A stretch of DNA of 64,000 nucleotides from Phymatolithon calcareum (Eukaryota; Rhodophyta; Florideophyceae; Hapalidiales): assembly GCA_977006965.1 (NCBI GenBank), contig OZ345364.1, forward strand, positions 2,542,001-2,606,000. The letters are read 5' to 3'. The position numbers and the translations under genes are program-made. The notes beneath the pieces are model-generated. The model was not told where the DNA came from. It ran no database searches and saw nothing but the letters and a program-made list of their open reading frames with translations. Shown here piece by piece: positions 21,471-32,340 of the stretch (positions are counted from its first letter, which is position 1; each line of letters opens with the position of its first letter).

Positions 21471-23701
21471 CAGGCAATGGGAGCAGTATACTGCTTATTT
21501 ATTGGGACCAACCGCAAGAGTGCAATAGATACTGCAATAGCTCTCGAACTTCCAATATCCTATTGCTATTGCAATAGAGGTAATAGGCTTGAATCTGTTA
21601 CATGGTCGACAGTACCTCTTGCTCGGCATCTTCCGAAACCCTCTGAGCAACTAAATCGCTGCGTGCGTTTGACATTGCGGTCACGACAGTTTTTGCATCC
21701 CAGTAGTTCCGATTCACCTTCAAGAACAAAAGCGACTCGAAAAGTAAAAGCGTCATGCGTTGCCTGTTACTCTCCGGTATACCGCCTGCCACTGAGAAAA
21801 GACGCTCGATTTCGGCCGACGAACCAAGCATGAAATCGAGATTCATGTAGAGCTGTCCAGTACTGCGACGACGTCGCTTGCATTTTTCGAAAATCTCCGC
21901 CATCGATAAGATCTCGCCGCTACTTCTTGCATCATCATCATCATTCCTGCTAGTATCATCTTGTACTTTTAGAGATAAAAAAGCATCCCGTTCGTCGTCG
22001 GTCAGCGTGTCAACTTCGTTTCGCTGAATTTTCACCACACCGGATTCGAAGACCGAACTCGGAGAGTGCGTGGAATGAAGTTTGGTGTACTCATCCTTGA
22101 GTGTGCATCCATACATTTGAGCGTCCGGATTATTCTTTTGAATGGCAATAGTTTCAGTCAGAGTATCCAGTAGAAAGCGACAGGTATCAAGCGTGGCTCC
22201 TCGCTTTTGAAGCGCTTTGGTGACAGTGTAATGCCACTCAAATATTTCGCCAATTGCTTGCATTGAGCACGAAAACGAGGCGTACGCGAAATCGTCAGCT
22301 CCAATCCATCCGTATCCGCTACTTCTTCCAACTCGTTTCGAATTCGATTGAAACGAGTTACCATGGCGCACAACCCAGACCAACGAGTAGCGGAAGGAAG
22401 AACAGGTCCGAGATCCGATAGACGGTACAACATCGCTCGATTTTTGATACTGCTCTTGCACTCTCGCATTGTAGTGCGAACGGCATCGAGAGTGCGTGCA
22501 AGTGCAGGAGATGAGACCATCCCGTTGACGTCCAGTGCGAGCTTGTGATTGCAGCACCCGACATGAGGGATGCTCATCTTGACGGCGATGCACTTGTTCA
22601 AAGCACAGCTATCCGCAATCTGACACACGGCCCACTCGTGTACGTCGATGTGGTAGTAGTTGAAAATAGACTCGAGTTGACGAATGTGTGCCTCAGTATC
22701 AAACGAGATAGCATGAGCGCTTTGGATTTCACCTTCTTCGTCACGCTTCGCAATTGGTGACATTGACAGAAGTGGCATCTCCAGCTCTTCGCGCCAGGAC
22801 TCAACTCCACCTTCCATGCACTTCACCTTCTTCATGAATACTGCGAAGATTCCAAGAAAGTGCGAGCCGTTGTTAGTCCATGCGTCATGCATGACGGCAC
22901 CCCGAGTATCTTTCAAGTCGTTTTTCACTCCCGATTCGACAACCTCAACTAACTTGAACACAGTTTCACGAAACGCTTTGACAGAAATACGTTCGTCAAA
23001 TTTGCTGAATTCTCGAAAGCGCGAATTCTCGACGTAAGTGATGGGCAGCGATAGTGACACAATGACGTCGATGTAGTGATATATGGCGCGTTCTCGGTCC
23101 GTGCTCGATAAGGCTGTCGTAAAATACGACGAGATGCGTCCATCTTCTCTATTCCCACCCGACAGGGATGAACGAGCGCGATAAAGCTCTAGCAACTTCG
23201 TTTCGTTGCCACCGGCGACGCAGGAAACGAGGTGCGAGTATGGGTTCGTATACCCAGTTCCTTTCTCAAAGGACACAACAGGCGGTGTGTTTTTGCAATT
23301 CAAGTTTCTCGGGCATGAATATGCCCAACAAGTTACAGAGCGAGCGTTTCCTTTCCGAGTAGTGATGGTCTTCACCACGTTTGATTGCTGCGTCATGAGC
23401 GCTTTCACGACGTGCTCTCGCTTTGGTCGGGCGGCCATTCTCGAGTGTGGAGAACAATCTCGGAAAGCGGTTTCTGAGGGACGGAGATGTGTTTTGCGCT
23501 TGAAGCTCTTGTCTGAGTGTAAACAAAAAAAGTAGAAATGGAGTGACGCAACACACGGACAGAAATAAAAGAGCCAGAGTGGATCGACGCTTCGTATATT
23601 TGATGCATGGCATCACTCCGATCATCAGGCCAATACGTATACTGCAATAGGAAAAGACGAAGCAATGTACGGAAATAGCAGTTTACTGCTCCCATTGCCT
23701 G
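21471..23701 (-). mobile_element. full-length hAT transposon with 8-bp TSD
   Basis: 2231 bp. The terminal inverted repeats begin CAGGCAATGGGAGCAGTATA; the other end reads CAGGCAATGGGAGCAGTAAA. The 8-bp target duplication TGTGTAGA is intact at 21463-21470 and 23702-23709. Both the ends and the 8-bp duplication are diagnostic of hAT. The element carries one transposase gene on the minus strand. The perfect target duplication argues for recent insertion. Confidence 0.95.
21598..23438 (-). pseudogene. hAT transposase, frameshifted
   Basis: Two overlapping minus-strand frames (23438-22158 and the frame ending at 21598) make up one hAT transposase. The first, 426 codons, holds a BED-like Cys/His finger (residues about 35-75, ending in NPYSHLVSCV), the catalytic region VMHDAWTNNGSHFLGIF (D-x-W-T-N/S-x-x motif of hAT) and the VGCCNHKLALDVN motif. 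The second holds the C-terminal dimerisation and catalytic-Glu region MNLDFMLGSSAEIERLFSV, a hAT hallmark. The register changes between about 22170 and 22290. A single one-base indel explains it; programmed frameshifting or a small intron is less likely. A related but distinct hAT derivative sits in duplication copy B (57529-58749). Confidence 0.9.
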
Positions 23702-23709
23702 TGTGTAGA

Positions 23710-24466
23710 CTCTCTTAGAACTCTATATAGACTTGGAAGCCGGCCGAAGTGGGGGCCGGAAACCAACTAAGAGCAAAATTTGCCCCACCAGAACCACCAG
23801 ATCTACCAACCTTCACCACGAACCTCAAGTAAACTCAACCGGACCACACGTGTCACCACTCGTGCCATATCACCACCAAAAATAATTTACTTCTCAAGTA
23901 AGTGTCATACACCGCTTTTCAAATGCCACGCACGTTCAGTGGGACAAGGTATCTAATAGAAGAGGTTACCAGTTCGTACGCTGGTCGGACAGGAAAAACT
24001 GGAGCATCTGTGCAGGAGAAGGACATACGTTCCAAACAAAGAGCTAGTCGAGACTACTTCGAAACCAAGGGTATGAGAACATCAATAATTCGATACCCTA
24101 AAGATATCTGGACTGGTAGCACGCAACAAAAGTCAATCATTACGTGCATCCGAAACTCAAAGGACATTCTCGCCTCTCCCCAGCGAAGGATGGTCTCGGT
24201 GAAGAACTGGAAAAAAGCTGAATCTTATGCATTGTAGCGGACCCGGGACGTCGGTAAACTCGCCCATCGCGCTCCGGCGCACGCAAGACTGGGGACGTCA
24301 GTAACCCCCCCGCGCGGATCGGCGGGCAGGCCGAGCGAGAGTAAGTCCTGAAGATCGGCGCGGCACGCGGACCCGGGACGTCGGTAAACTTGCTTCGGCG
24401 CGGGAAGCGACCTCGACACGATACGATGCTCTGCGTGGCCATTGAAGTGAAATGATTTTCCCCTTC
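23710..24466. other. intergenic stretch between hAT and LTR element
   Basis: No gene recognised; frame 23902-24237 (plus) has no domain. The motif GCGGACCCGGGACGTCGGTA occurs twice (about 24237 and 24367), with a related GGGGACGTCAGTA between them, forming a GC-rich direct repeat directly outside the left LTR. Confidence 0.5.
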
Positions 24467-24731
24467 TGTAATCACTGGGAGTGTTAAGATAAGGAATGGG
24501 TTTATCTTGAAAAGGGGTGATCTCTCTCCGATGAGAAGATGAGATGAGATGCTCCAGTCTAAGGTGCGATTTAGGATCGCCGCTTAATTAGAGCAGGGGC
24601 GAGAAATGCACACCCTGTACAAAGAGGGGGAGCACTAACAGACACTACTCTAACAATCCCAATTGGTTGGTATGTTCTCCCTGATAGTGTAAGTGTCCCT
24701 CCTTACGCTCGTGCAGCATTGCGTGTCTACA
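24467..24731 (-). repeat. LTR (3' LTR in minus orientation)
   Basis: 265-bp terminal direct repeat, identical in length to 25806-26070. It contains an AGATGAGATGAGATG short repeat and ends TCTACA. Confidence 0.88.
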
Positions 24732-24794
24732 GTGCCCCATACAATCGAAGAGTGTATTAATCATTGATGCGCAATGTTTGCTTGGCCTTCTTCG

Positions 24795-25205
24795 CCAGCT
24801 TTTTCTTGCGTGTATTGGACCCCGTCCTTCTTCGCCAGCTTTTTCTTGCGTGTATTGGACCCCGTCCTTCTTCGCCAGCTTTTACCGACCTTGATTTGGA
24901 CCCCGTCCTTCTTCGCCGCTTTTTCCGGCCTTGGTTTGGACCCCGTCCTTCTTCGCCGCTTTTTCCGGCCTTGGTTTGGACCCCGTCCTTCTTCGCCGCT
25001 TTTTCCGGCCTTGGTTTGGACCCCGTCCTTCTTCGCCGCTTTTTCCGACCTTGAGTTGGACCCCGTCCTTCTTCGCCGCTTTTTCCGGCCTTGATTTGGA
25101 CCCCGTCCTTCTTCGCCGCTTTTACCGACCTTGATATGGACCCCGTCCTTCTTCGCCGCTTTTCCCGGCCTTTTGGACCCCGTCGTTCTTCGTCGCTTTT
25201 GCCGA
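24795..25205. repeat. 40-bp minisatellite, about ten units
   Basis: Tandem units built on TTGGACCCCGTCCTTCTTCG followed by CCGCTTTTTCCGGCCTTGGT. Most units are 40 bp and the first two about 41 bp. Because 40 is not a multiple of 3, three successive units read through all frames. On the minus strand this yields a Lys/Arg/Gly-rich open frame (24761-25219, for example KAAKKDGVQ and GEEGRGPNQGRKKRRRRTGS). The array sits inside the LTR element between the gag-like frame and the 3' LTR. Whether it is translated is unknown. Confidence 0.85.
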
Positions 25206-25427
25206 CCTTGAGTTTTCATATTTTTTCTGTCCCGCGAATATCATTTGTGTTGATTGCCACACAAATCTACGCTGACCTTCTCCTCCTTATTGCCGGAGAT
25301 ATAGATAGGTCCCTTCTCTGAATTGGTTGCTCCTTCCAATCCATATTTGCGTTCCTTCTGGAACGTCTTTCTTTCAATTCGGGCTCCGGTTGCCGTCCTT
25401 GATTTTTTTCGCAACAATCGAAGTCGC

Positions 25428-25775
25428 TTAGGAAGTAAACTCCAGAATCCTTGCCGCCGCATGTTCGGTGCGCATTGGCATTCGAAGACTGTGTAGAGCC
25501 TTCTCTCTTGTCGATGACTCTGTGTACGATACCACCGTCATCGCCGGGGCTTCCTTCTTCTTCTCGTTGACCTCATCATCGTACCGTTTCCTCGCCTTCA
25601 AAAACCTTGTCACAACTCTTGGGTCGAGACTCCGTAAAATCGGGTGGCTCACGGGTTGGAATAGCGCGGCGGTTGGTTGCCGATCGGTAGGTTGCGCCGA
25701 AGAAAGACTTCCGCTTCCCATGGTTCGATGGTCATCCATTTCCAATTCAAACTTGGACAATCTTCGTCTTAACAC
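25428..25775 (-). CDS. gag-like N-terminal fragment of the LTR element
   Basis: 116-codon frame just inside the 5' LTR (minus orientation). It contains HPILRSLDPRVVTRFLKARK followed by RYDDEVNEKKKE, a charged helical segment like the start of retrotransposon Gag proteins in which a repeat-associated RNA is packaged. There is no zinc knuckle. Frames further down the minus strand (to 25220) are interrupted by a stop before the minisatellite. Interpretation as Gag rests on position and composition, not on a firm motif. Confidence 0.45.
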   Translation of the reverse strand: MLRRRLSKFELEMDDHRTMGSGSLSSAQPTDRQPTAALFQPVSHPILRSLDPRVVTRFLKARKRYDDEVNEKKKEAPAMTVVSYTESSTREKALHSLRMPMRTEHAAARILEFTS

Positions 25776-25805
25776 TCAAACATTCTCCTGCAGGAAAGAA
25801 ATTTC

Positions 25806-26070
25806 TGTAATCACTGGGAGTGTTAAGATAAGGAATGGGTTTATCTTGAAAAGGGGTGATCTCTCTCCGATGAGAAGATGAGATGAGATGCTCCAGTCTA
25901 AGGTGCGATTTAGGATCGCCGCTTAATTAGAGCAGGGGCGAGAAATGCACACCCTGTACAAAGAGGGGGAGCACTAACAGACACTACTCTAACAATCCCA
26001 ATTGGTTGGTATGTTCTCCCTGATAGTGTAAGTGTCCCTCCTTACGCTCGTGCAGCATTGCGTGTCTACA
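25806..26070 (-). repeat. LTR (5' LTR in minus orientation)
   Basis: 265-bp partner of 24467-24731, starting TGTAATCACTGGGAGTG and ending GCGTGTCTACA. It is followed by CTTC, matching the four bases before the other LTR. Confidence 0.88.
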
Positions 26071-26365
26071 CTTCGAGATCTCTCCGTTGAGATCAGAGGT
26101 AGGTTTTCTAATTTTGCTGACTATAGCCGTTTTTATGCGAAATGGAGCCTCTGCGCTCTGAGTTGAGTCCTCGTGGCTCATCAGAAGTGTTGCCCCAAGC
26201 GTCTGCAGATGCATTGGTAACACTATAATAAAAATCTCCACTTCTTCTTCTTCTTCATGCATTGTAGTCTTTAACAAAATACGTCGAAGAGCCAATTTTG
26301 CCAAATTCCCCTTCTTCAATAGAAGGCACTCGAAAGTTTTCTCGCGAGCACGGTGATGATTATTT

Positions 26366-26616
26366 CTTCCTTTTATTGCAGGATATCTGAGCTGCACATT
26401 TAATTACGCTACATCTAGGGGACCTCTAAGATGTTCCTGAACGGGATTCATTCTGGGTACTTTACGTATCGTCTTCCCGCGAGTGCTGAGGTACATCACT
26501 ACACGGCGTCACCCTTATGCCCTTCGCGGAACGTAATTCAATTCTTGCTTGTGACAGGACTCGAACCGGCGCTGGTTTTTAGGTCACTTCCCGAGGATCC
26601 CAACGAAGCTGATTGA
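26366..26616 (-). mobile_element. tRNA-derived SINE
   Basis: The minus strand starts with a tRNA-like head: a D-arm-like box A (CAGCTTCGTTGGGATCC, plus coordinates about 26596-26613) and, about 30 nt on, box B GGTTCGAGTCC (26557-26567). The body contains GGAACATCTTAGAGGTCCCC and ends CCTGCAATAAAA with a short A-rich tail (about 26366-26382). The same body and tail (AACATTTAGAGGACCCCTAG and CCTGCAATAAAC) occur as a 104-bp insertion at 32237-32340, which supports a mobile family. Confidence 0.7.
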
Positions 26617-28555
26617 AGAAATGGGTAGTCAAGGAGCATGGGCAATTGGTACACTCAGCAGTACCCTGAAGAAGCCCACATGGACCCCTACCGAAGAGAA
26701 TGAAGTAGCGCGAGCCATTGACGTGATATTATGCAATTCTGAATAACGCAACTGACAACGCTCGATGCTAGTATAATGCGATTAGAAAGGTGCCGACTTT
26801 CCTCAAGTTGGGACACATGATACCTTCTCGACAAATCCCCTTAATTACGAATCGGCGACCTCACCATTCCTGCCTGTATCATACCGAAATATCGTACTGA
26901 TGCGCGGAGGAAGCATAACCACTATATGACGGAGGACGGTGATGATTCTAAGACATTAATAGTCGGCCATGGGCTTAAAACATATTCCCAAGGTGGTACG
27001 TTTGCAGTGCGAAACCCTAAAACAGAGGACAAGTACCTCGAATAAATGTAACCTGTTCTTGCTTTGAGAAACGATTGCCCGGCCAAGCGGAGAACCGTCG
27101 GACAACTTTAATTGCACTCTTTGCCTTTGAATGGAAGCATCATAGCAATGCCAGCCGAGGGCGATGAATTGGTGGTTTCTCCTGCAGTCAGGTTGCGCTG
27201 CTTTCAGCGATCTTGATCGGAAACAGCTTAAATAGCTTAAAGCGGGTAGTAATTTCCAATAAAAGCTCGTTGGCCCAGATGTGAACTATCGTATTGGAAA
27301 TCGTTATTCAGTGCCTGTCTTCATATCACGACGGTGATTGGACTGGCAAGTGAAGAAGTTACTTCATCAGTATCGGAGTATTGAAAAAAAAGTGCAAGTT
27401 CTTAGTTACTTGTACAGATGTACGAATATAGGCAAGCCATCCTAAGTTGCTGCTCATCTAAGGGCAGCTGATGTCTAATGTTTGGTCCTCTTGCAGAACC
27501 CCCAGTTTGTGTTGAGTTGTGAGGAGATTCACTGTATTATGTTTCTGGCAACATCCGCTCCACACTTTGTACATCCTGCAGTGATGAAGGGACGCCTTGT
27601 GCTTGGTGCGAAACATGCTTTGAGCCCTCGAATCGGCTGACCAAACGCCCTGTTGTCATTTTCCGAGGAGCTCGATATTTTTAGTGACAGAGGAGGTATC
27701 TGAGCTGCTCTTCGTGCCAATGAAGCACATCTTGATGCTGGTCAAATTTGTTAGTACTTTTCGCGCTTCAAGATATTCGTTCTCGAAAGCACATCCGCTG
27801 TATCCCACAGCTTCTACATCATTTCACTATACATCTGCGAGGTAACCAGTAAGTGCGTTCTATCCACTTTTATTGCAAGGGTAATACTAGACCATGACAA
27901 TATGTGCCCTGAAGAAGAAGAAAGGTAGATTTTTATTTAAAAGTTACCAACGCATCTGCTGTCGCTTGGTGCAACTTTCCTAGTGCTAATAAGGGTGGAT
28001 GTGCTCATGGGAGGCGATATTCCAAATGACCACTTGATGGCAAGCGTTCTATTTCTCCTTGAGTTGAAGAGAAGATGCGGGGGTAACGAAACTTTCGCGT
28101 GCGGCATGGGTCGTATTATGTGCCCTGCGAAAAATTTAAAAAACAGAACTTTTTTTCCACCGCACACTGACGGACCAAGCGAAATTTCGAGCAGGTCTTA
28201 GTGCGCGTGCTTCTGGGTTGGATGTGCAGCTGGAGATCTGGAAGAACACATCCGTGTCGGTCAGAGTACCGCATGATTCCGTGATCATCAGGCTGCAGCG
28301 TGCACTCGGCAGGAATGCATGTATCTCATTCAAACTTATACATCATATGTGGAAGCAACACAGAGACACGCTTACGAATTATGAAGCTCAATTCAATTTT
28401 GGGCAAGACAGGTTAGCATACTCTTTCCCGTAGACAATAGGTGAACCCCTCGCATCGTCAATGGCATCCAACTTTCCAGAATGAGCCATGGAAGCTTGTT
28501 ACGTACATAAACATTGCCGATTTGGCATGTACCGCTCTCACGAGAGACGCCAAGG
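26617..28555. other. gene-poor stretch left of the segmental duplication
   Basis: No gene is supported. Frames 27983-28201 and 28218-28433 (plus) are open but lack domains. The phrase GTGCCAACTTTCCTCAAGTTGG-like at 26790-26815 also occurs after the membrane-protein gene in both duplication copies (34838, 53391), so it is a dispersed repeat. Text at 26860-26950 (CATACCG, AACCACTATATGACGG) vaguely resembles a tRNA relic but is too diverged to call. Confidence 0.45.
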
Positions 28556-28807
28556 GCCTCTGAAGCATGAATCTGATCATCAGATTCATGCCTTGCAGTC
28601 CATTGACGAAAGCGAGTTCCTCGATCTTTGGGCTATTGCATATGGCCTTCATTTCGCACTAACGGTATGACGATGAATCTATACTGTAACCTGCATTGAA
28701 TGCTTTGGCCAACGTACACAATAGAGGCTTACGTTACCCATTTTCAGTTGCAACTCGCAAGACGTGAACAGCTTGCACGTCAATCAGTTCTTCTCGTCAA
28801 ACAATGA
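28488..28807 (+). pseudogene. 3' part of an unidentified spliced gene, copy A
   Basis: An open frame runs through the duplication boundary and contains LQSIDESEFLDLWAIAYGLH, then a phase-0 GT-AG intron of 83 nt (28665-28747, GTATGA...TTTTCAG). A second exon reading LQLARREQLARQSVLLVKQ and TGA at 28805-28807 follows. Splicing keeps the frame open in both duplication copies. Only the part from 28556 on is shared with copy B, so upstream exons are missing or unrelated. No family is recognised. A palindrome (28566-28590, 12-nt arms, 1-nt loop) lies in the first exon. Confidence 0.35.
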
Positions 28808-29111
28808 AGAATTTTTGGGTCTCGGCAGGAACAGGTCTTCAATCTAGGTCTTCTCCAATTTTGACGCTCAGAATAGCAATAAAAACTGAGGATTTTTCCG
28901 TCTCGACCAACCGATCTGCGCGGGCTTGCACACAATGTGTGAAACAAGCCGAAAGTGAGAGCAGTTTATATTTTAATGTAGGTAGCAACTGAGGCAGCCT
29001 TGAAATAAAAAAATAAAAATTGAACCGAATGCTCCCGAAACACTGCTAAAGATTAGAGTACACGCAAAGGTCCGAGAGATCCGGCAAGAGTATGGACACT
29101 CAAGTGCCAAC

Positions 29112-29618
29112 ATGATTCATGCACACTCGTTCGCTTCGTTTCTGCTAACTCTTCTGGTCGTTCAAGGTCAGCTAATCGTCCAGGACCCTGATGAAGTCTT
29201 ACTGCCTCGAAACTCAACAAGAATCGAAAGCTTTGTATTCTGCCCATGCTCGAAAAGCGAAAGAGGATTCACAAACGATTCTACAAAAATCCTCTTGGAC
29301 GGCTTTGCAAATCTAGTTGCTTCTGTTGAGGAGGAAACAAAACGAAACCTGAGCACCCTGGAGATCGCTCGAAACCTTGTGTCGAACGCAAGTCTAGAAA
29401 TGGAGATATGCAGAGTTGTCAATGGATATGAAGCTTGCGTAAATGCGGACTTCGCTCTTCGGATGCAATCGAATTTCACTTTCTGTGTATACGACAAGTT
29501 GACTCAAAAAAATGTTGTCCCGCGCGGAAGGTTTTTCGCTTCAACAGGGAAATGCAGTGATAGTATTTTCACAGGGTCAATTGATTCTAAGCTTTCTTTT
29601 CCGGAAAACGATGTGTAA
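29112..29618 (+). CDS. small secreted cysteine-containing protein, copy A
   Basis: 168 aa. The ATG at 29112 opens a signal peptide (residues about 4-20, SFASFLLTLLVVQGQL). The mature part has paired cysteines (FCPCSK, ICRVVNGYEAC, FCVYDK, GKCSD) and several N-x-S/T sequons (NST, NDST, NLST, NAS, NFT), as expected of a glycosylated extracellular or wall protein. No family is recognised. The copy B protein (47826-48332) differs at only two residues (Ala5 to Ser, and Gly to Arg near the C terminus), so both copies are probably under constraint or very young. A signal-anchored longer product using a downstream exon is possible but not shown. Confidence 0.65.
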   Translation: MIHAHSFASFLLTLLVVQGQLIVQDPDEVLLPRNSTRIESFVFCPCSKSERGFTNDSTKILLDGFANLVASVEEETKRNLSTLEIARNLVSNASLEMEICRVVNGYEACVNADFALRMQSNFTFCVYDKLTQKNVVPRGRFFASTGKCSDSIFTGSIDSKLSFPENDV

Positions 29619-31050
29619 ACTCACACGGAGAGTGCTCTTGCCAGTGCTATTAGTAACCCGGAACCGTGCAAGGATGTTAGAAGAAACGAGTCAGAGAGTA
29701 GCCCAGCTCTCGAAACTGTTGTGTTAATGTCCATTGCACGTGGTCAATCGAGGCCTCTGTGCTACTTTGAGTCACGAAATAATTGTGGATGGGTCTCTCA
29801 CATCCATGAAAAAATAAAAGGGAGGCAAATGACATTACGCTTCAGACTTTCAGCATGTGAACAGCATTAAGCTTGCACTAAATAGAAGGTGTTTTCGTGG
29901 AACGGGACTGCAATCACTCTGAACAACGTTCGTTTTTTCCAGGGTATTCATTTGGACGGACCTGTTTGGAGAATTTCCTCTCTGGAAAAGAGATTTGATG
30001 ATAAGTATAGCCACGGACGTCGACGAATTGGAAAAGCTGCACAAGAGTGCAACTCCAACAAATCCAAATGGGATTGTTCTGGCTTAGAACAGCTATTCAA
30101 AAAGTTAGAAAATCGACAATTTTCTTAAACTTGCATGCCACATATGATAGAATATTGAAAGACAGACTCATTTCGTTGATTTGGACTACAGTTTGTGGTT
30201 AATCAAGGTTAAAAACAAATCGTCGTCCAAATCAATGATATCGCACTCGCTGCAATGCATCTGCTTCGTCGCAATTGGGGACAGCAGACAGAGCAATAGA
30301 GAAAATAAACGCGGGCCTACCCTGGGCTTTTTCAATTGTCCTACCCTATTCAGAAAAGCTGGCGGGAAGCATGGCAAAGGCTCCGATGAATAAGGGGTTG
30401 AAGAAATGACTTATATTTAAAATGTTGGCTGGCGGCGTGGTTCTTCTCCCTAAAACTGCTGAGACCTACCAGTGATGCAGAACGTTAGTTCCGGGTAGGC
30501 GAAAAAGAGGCACGGCAAGGTCTGATGCAGACCTTCCATTGTGACAGAAAAAGATGAACGAATCACGAGAGTGGAAAGCGCTGATTACCTTAACGCAAAA
30601 TTTGATGTCATATCACGGATGAAAAAATAATGTCGAGGATCTTCAAGGCTCAAAAACGGCTACGTCTGGAGAATTTTTGAATTGAGTACCAAGCAAGATC
30701 AGGTAAAAGTGTAACATGAGAGAACAATGCGCTTTATCTTGGTATGCTAAGGTCAGTATCTATTCATTAAGTCTTGGTCCGCTCTTCTTCTTTGAAGGGT
30801 TTAAAGAACGGCCAGAGCACTCCATATAGACAGCGGGAGTCCAAGGCGATTTGTACTCAAAAGTAATACCAAGATTCTATCCTACACAAAGTGAAGCGTG
30901 CCTATAGTCACAAAAGGTAACATAATGGCTACCTGTTGTGGCTACGTTTGGTGGTAGATGAACTCATTTGATTACGTGTACAGAAATCAGGTTTCATGGC
31001 ATCATGCAAATATTCATAGTCTCTTCAGTGAGAGGGGATACGTAAGGATT
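29619..31050. other. conserved non-coding or weakly coding stretch, copy A
   Basis: Shared with copy B but without a convincing gene. Frame 29889-30128 continues in B (48587-48874) with charged, Cys-containing sequence (CNSNKSKWDC). The next frame is intact for 120 codons in B (48763-49125) but broken in A by a 2-base difference near 30290. A-specific insertions occur at 30466-30532 and 30610-30629. Confidence 0.4.
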
Positions 31051-31051
31051 T

Positions 31052-31316
31052 ATTTGAAAGCTCCCAACGCCTCACTTAGGAGTAACAGGCCTAGCTTTTC
31101 GAACGGTTTTCTTATGTAGCGTAGTCTGGTCACTCACGCCCTCCTTGATTCGTGTTTTCTCTATTGAAAAGTGCACATTTGAGTCGCCATCTTCCACATC
31201 AGGGCCCATCTGTGATGATAATAAAATGCGTTGGAGTGCGACCAGCTCAATTACCGCTGTGATACCAAAGTACTCACCCAGTATTGATTTTCTCCACAAT
31301 GGCTCTCTTTAAACAT
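31052..31316 (-). mobile_element. LINE 3'-end fragment, copy A
   Basis: The minus strand encodes LWRKSILGEYFGITAVIELV, matching PLWRKSILAKYFGTDAVVEL in the LINE remnant at 9.7 kb. It ends with the GCTTTCAAATAAA-type tail near 31055. It is present in both duplication copies, so insertion preceded the duplication. Confidence 0.8.
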
Positions 31317-32236
31317 TAGCCTTTAGGCATCTCAGCCGTGTCGTCCTGTCCCATAAGCAGAGGATCCCTGGTAGTTTGGTCTATTCAATGGGAATCGTCG
31401 CTGAGCTTCCACTTGTTTCCAGCGCCCATACCTCGATTACTTCTTTTCTTCTGTCCTTCTTCCATACTGCTCCCTGTTCCGCTTTTTGTAAGGCTTTTCT
31501 CAGGCTCTAGTGAGAGAAGTGCACAGCTTTGTACTTCTTTAGTATAGCCCTTGTGGGAATACACAATGCGGTTTTCTCACGTTCTGGCAGAGCAAAGAAA
31601 CAAGCACAGGACTCGGAACAAGAGCTCCTGACAGGATCGAGTGCTGGCGACCATTGAATCCTTTTAATTTCCACATTGCTCAAAAGCAAATAGAACACAG
31701 GAGAGTGATGGTGCTCATTTGACCCTGATTTCATGTCTTCTATGAAATAGACAACAAAAAATTGTGCTTGTAGTCATCCGACTGTTATACTTCGAGCATC
31801 GAAAAGATAACGTTCAAAACTGGAGGAGACTATGGTGCTGAAGAGCACTTCATAGGATGACCTTCTATATGTCCGAAGTACAAGCAGGTGAGAAGTTCAA
31901 GACTGTTTACACTATTCCGTCGCATTTATATGGAGCATTCTGCGAAAGTTTGTCCACGCACGTCATCATATCTACTCGAAATCATGGTTTCAGTGCCTGC
32001 GGGTCTTCAGCGCAGATGAAACAGTAGTGGGTCAAACAATAGTGTCAGAATGAATCATCTGGCATCAAATATGTGACATTTTCCTTCACCTCCGTACCCA
32101 CATATCAGCCCAACTGCACATACCTAACAAAAATATTTCGCGTCGACGACCTCGAGCAACAAATGAGCCTTGAGCATCTAGCTATCTATAGCGCAAAAGG
32201 AAACGTGCGCTATTGAGCACATCTCTGCTTTACAAG
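31317..32236. other. stretch without gene, copy A
   Basis: Shared with copy B (49917-50832). Short frames only (31338-31547 plus, 31507-31734 minus), without domains. Confidence 0.45.
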
Positions 32237-32340
32237 AATACCAGGAATGGATCCATATCAAGAACATTTAGAGGACCCCTAGATGTTGAATAATGTACAC
32301 TTTGTGTAATTCGAAAAACCTGCAATAAACAAACAAACAA
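32237..32340 (+). mobile_element. 5'-truncated SINE insertion, only in copy A
   Basis: A 104-bp insertion relative to copy B (empty site CACAAGTGTTTG at 50831). It ends in CCTGCAATAAACAAACAAAC and is flanked by ACAAG (32232-32236 and 32341-32345). Its body matches the SINE at 26366-26616, so this is a 3' fragment of the same family inserted after the duplication. Confidence 0.75.

Larger units (their letters stand above)
24467..26070 (-). mobile_element. short non-autonomous LTR retrotransposon
   Basis: Two 265-bp direct repeats (24467-24731 and 25806-26070) start TGTAATCACTGGGAGTG and end GCGTGTCTACA, that is TG...CA. By eye they are identical over the stretches I compared. The flanks share CTTC (24463-24466 and 26071-26074), a possible 4-bp target duplication. 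The interior is only 1074 bp and lacks protease, reverse transcriptase and integrase, so the element depends on others. The direction is taken from the gag-like frame on the minus strand. I could not identify a convincing primer-binding site. Confidence 0.88.

Noticed and set aside
24761-25219. Collagen- or histone-like basic repeat protein as a host gene
   Set aside because: The frame is a by-product of a 40-bp minisatellite inside an LTR element; no start or conservation supports a host gene.
26551-26616. Functional tRNA gene on the minus strand
   Set aside because: Boxes A and B exist, but the T-stem is mispaired and no acceptor stem closes; the body and tail match a SINE.
30181-30393. 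Gene in copy A corresponding to the 120-codon frame of copy B (48763-49125)
   Set aside because: The frame is shifted by small differences in A and has no recognisable domain in either copy; treated as weakly coding at most.
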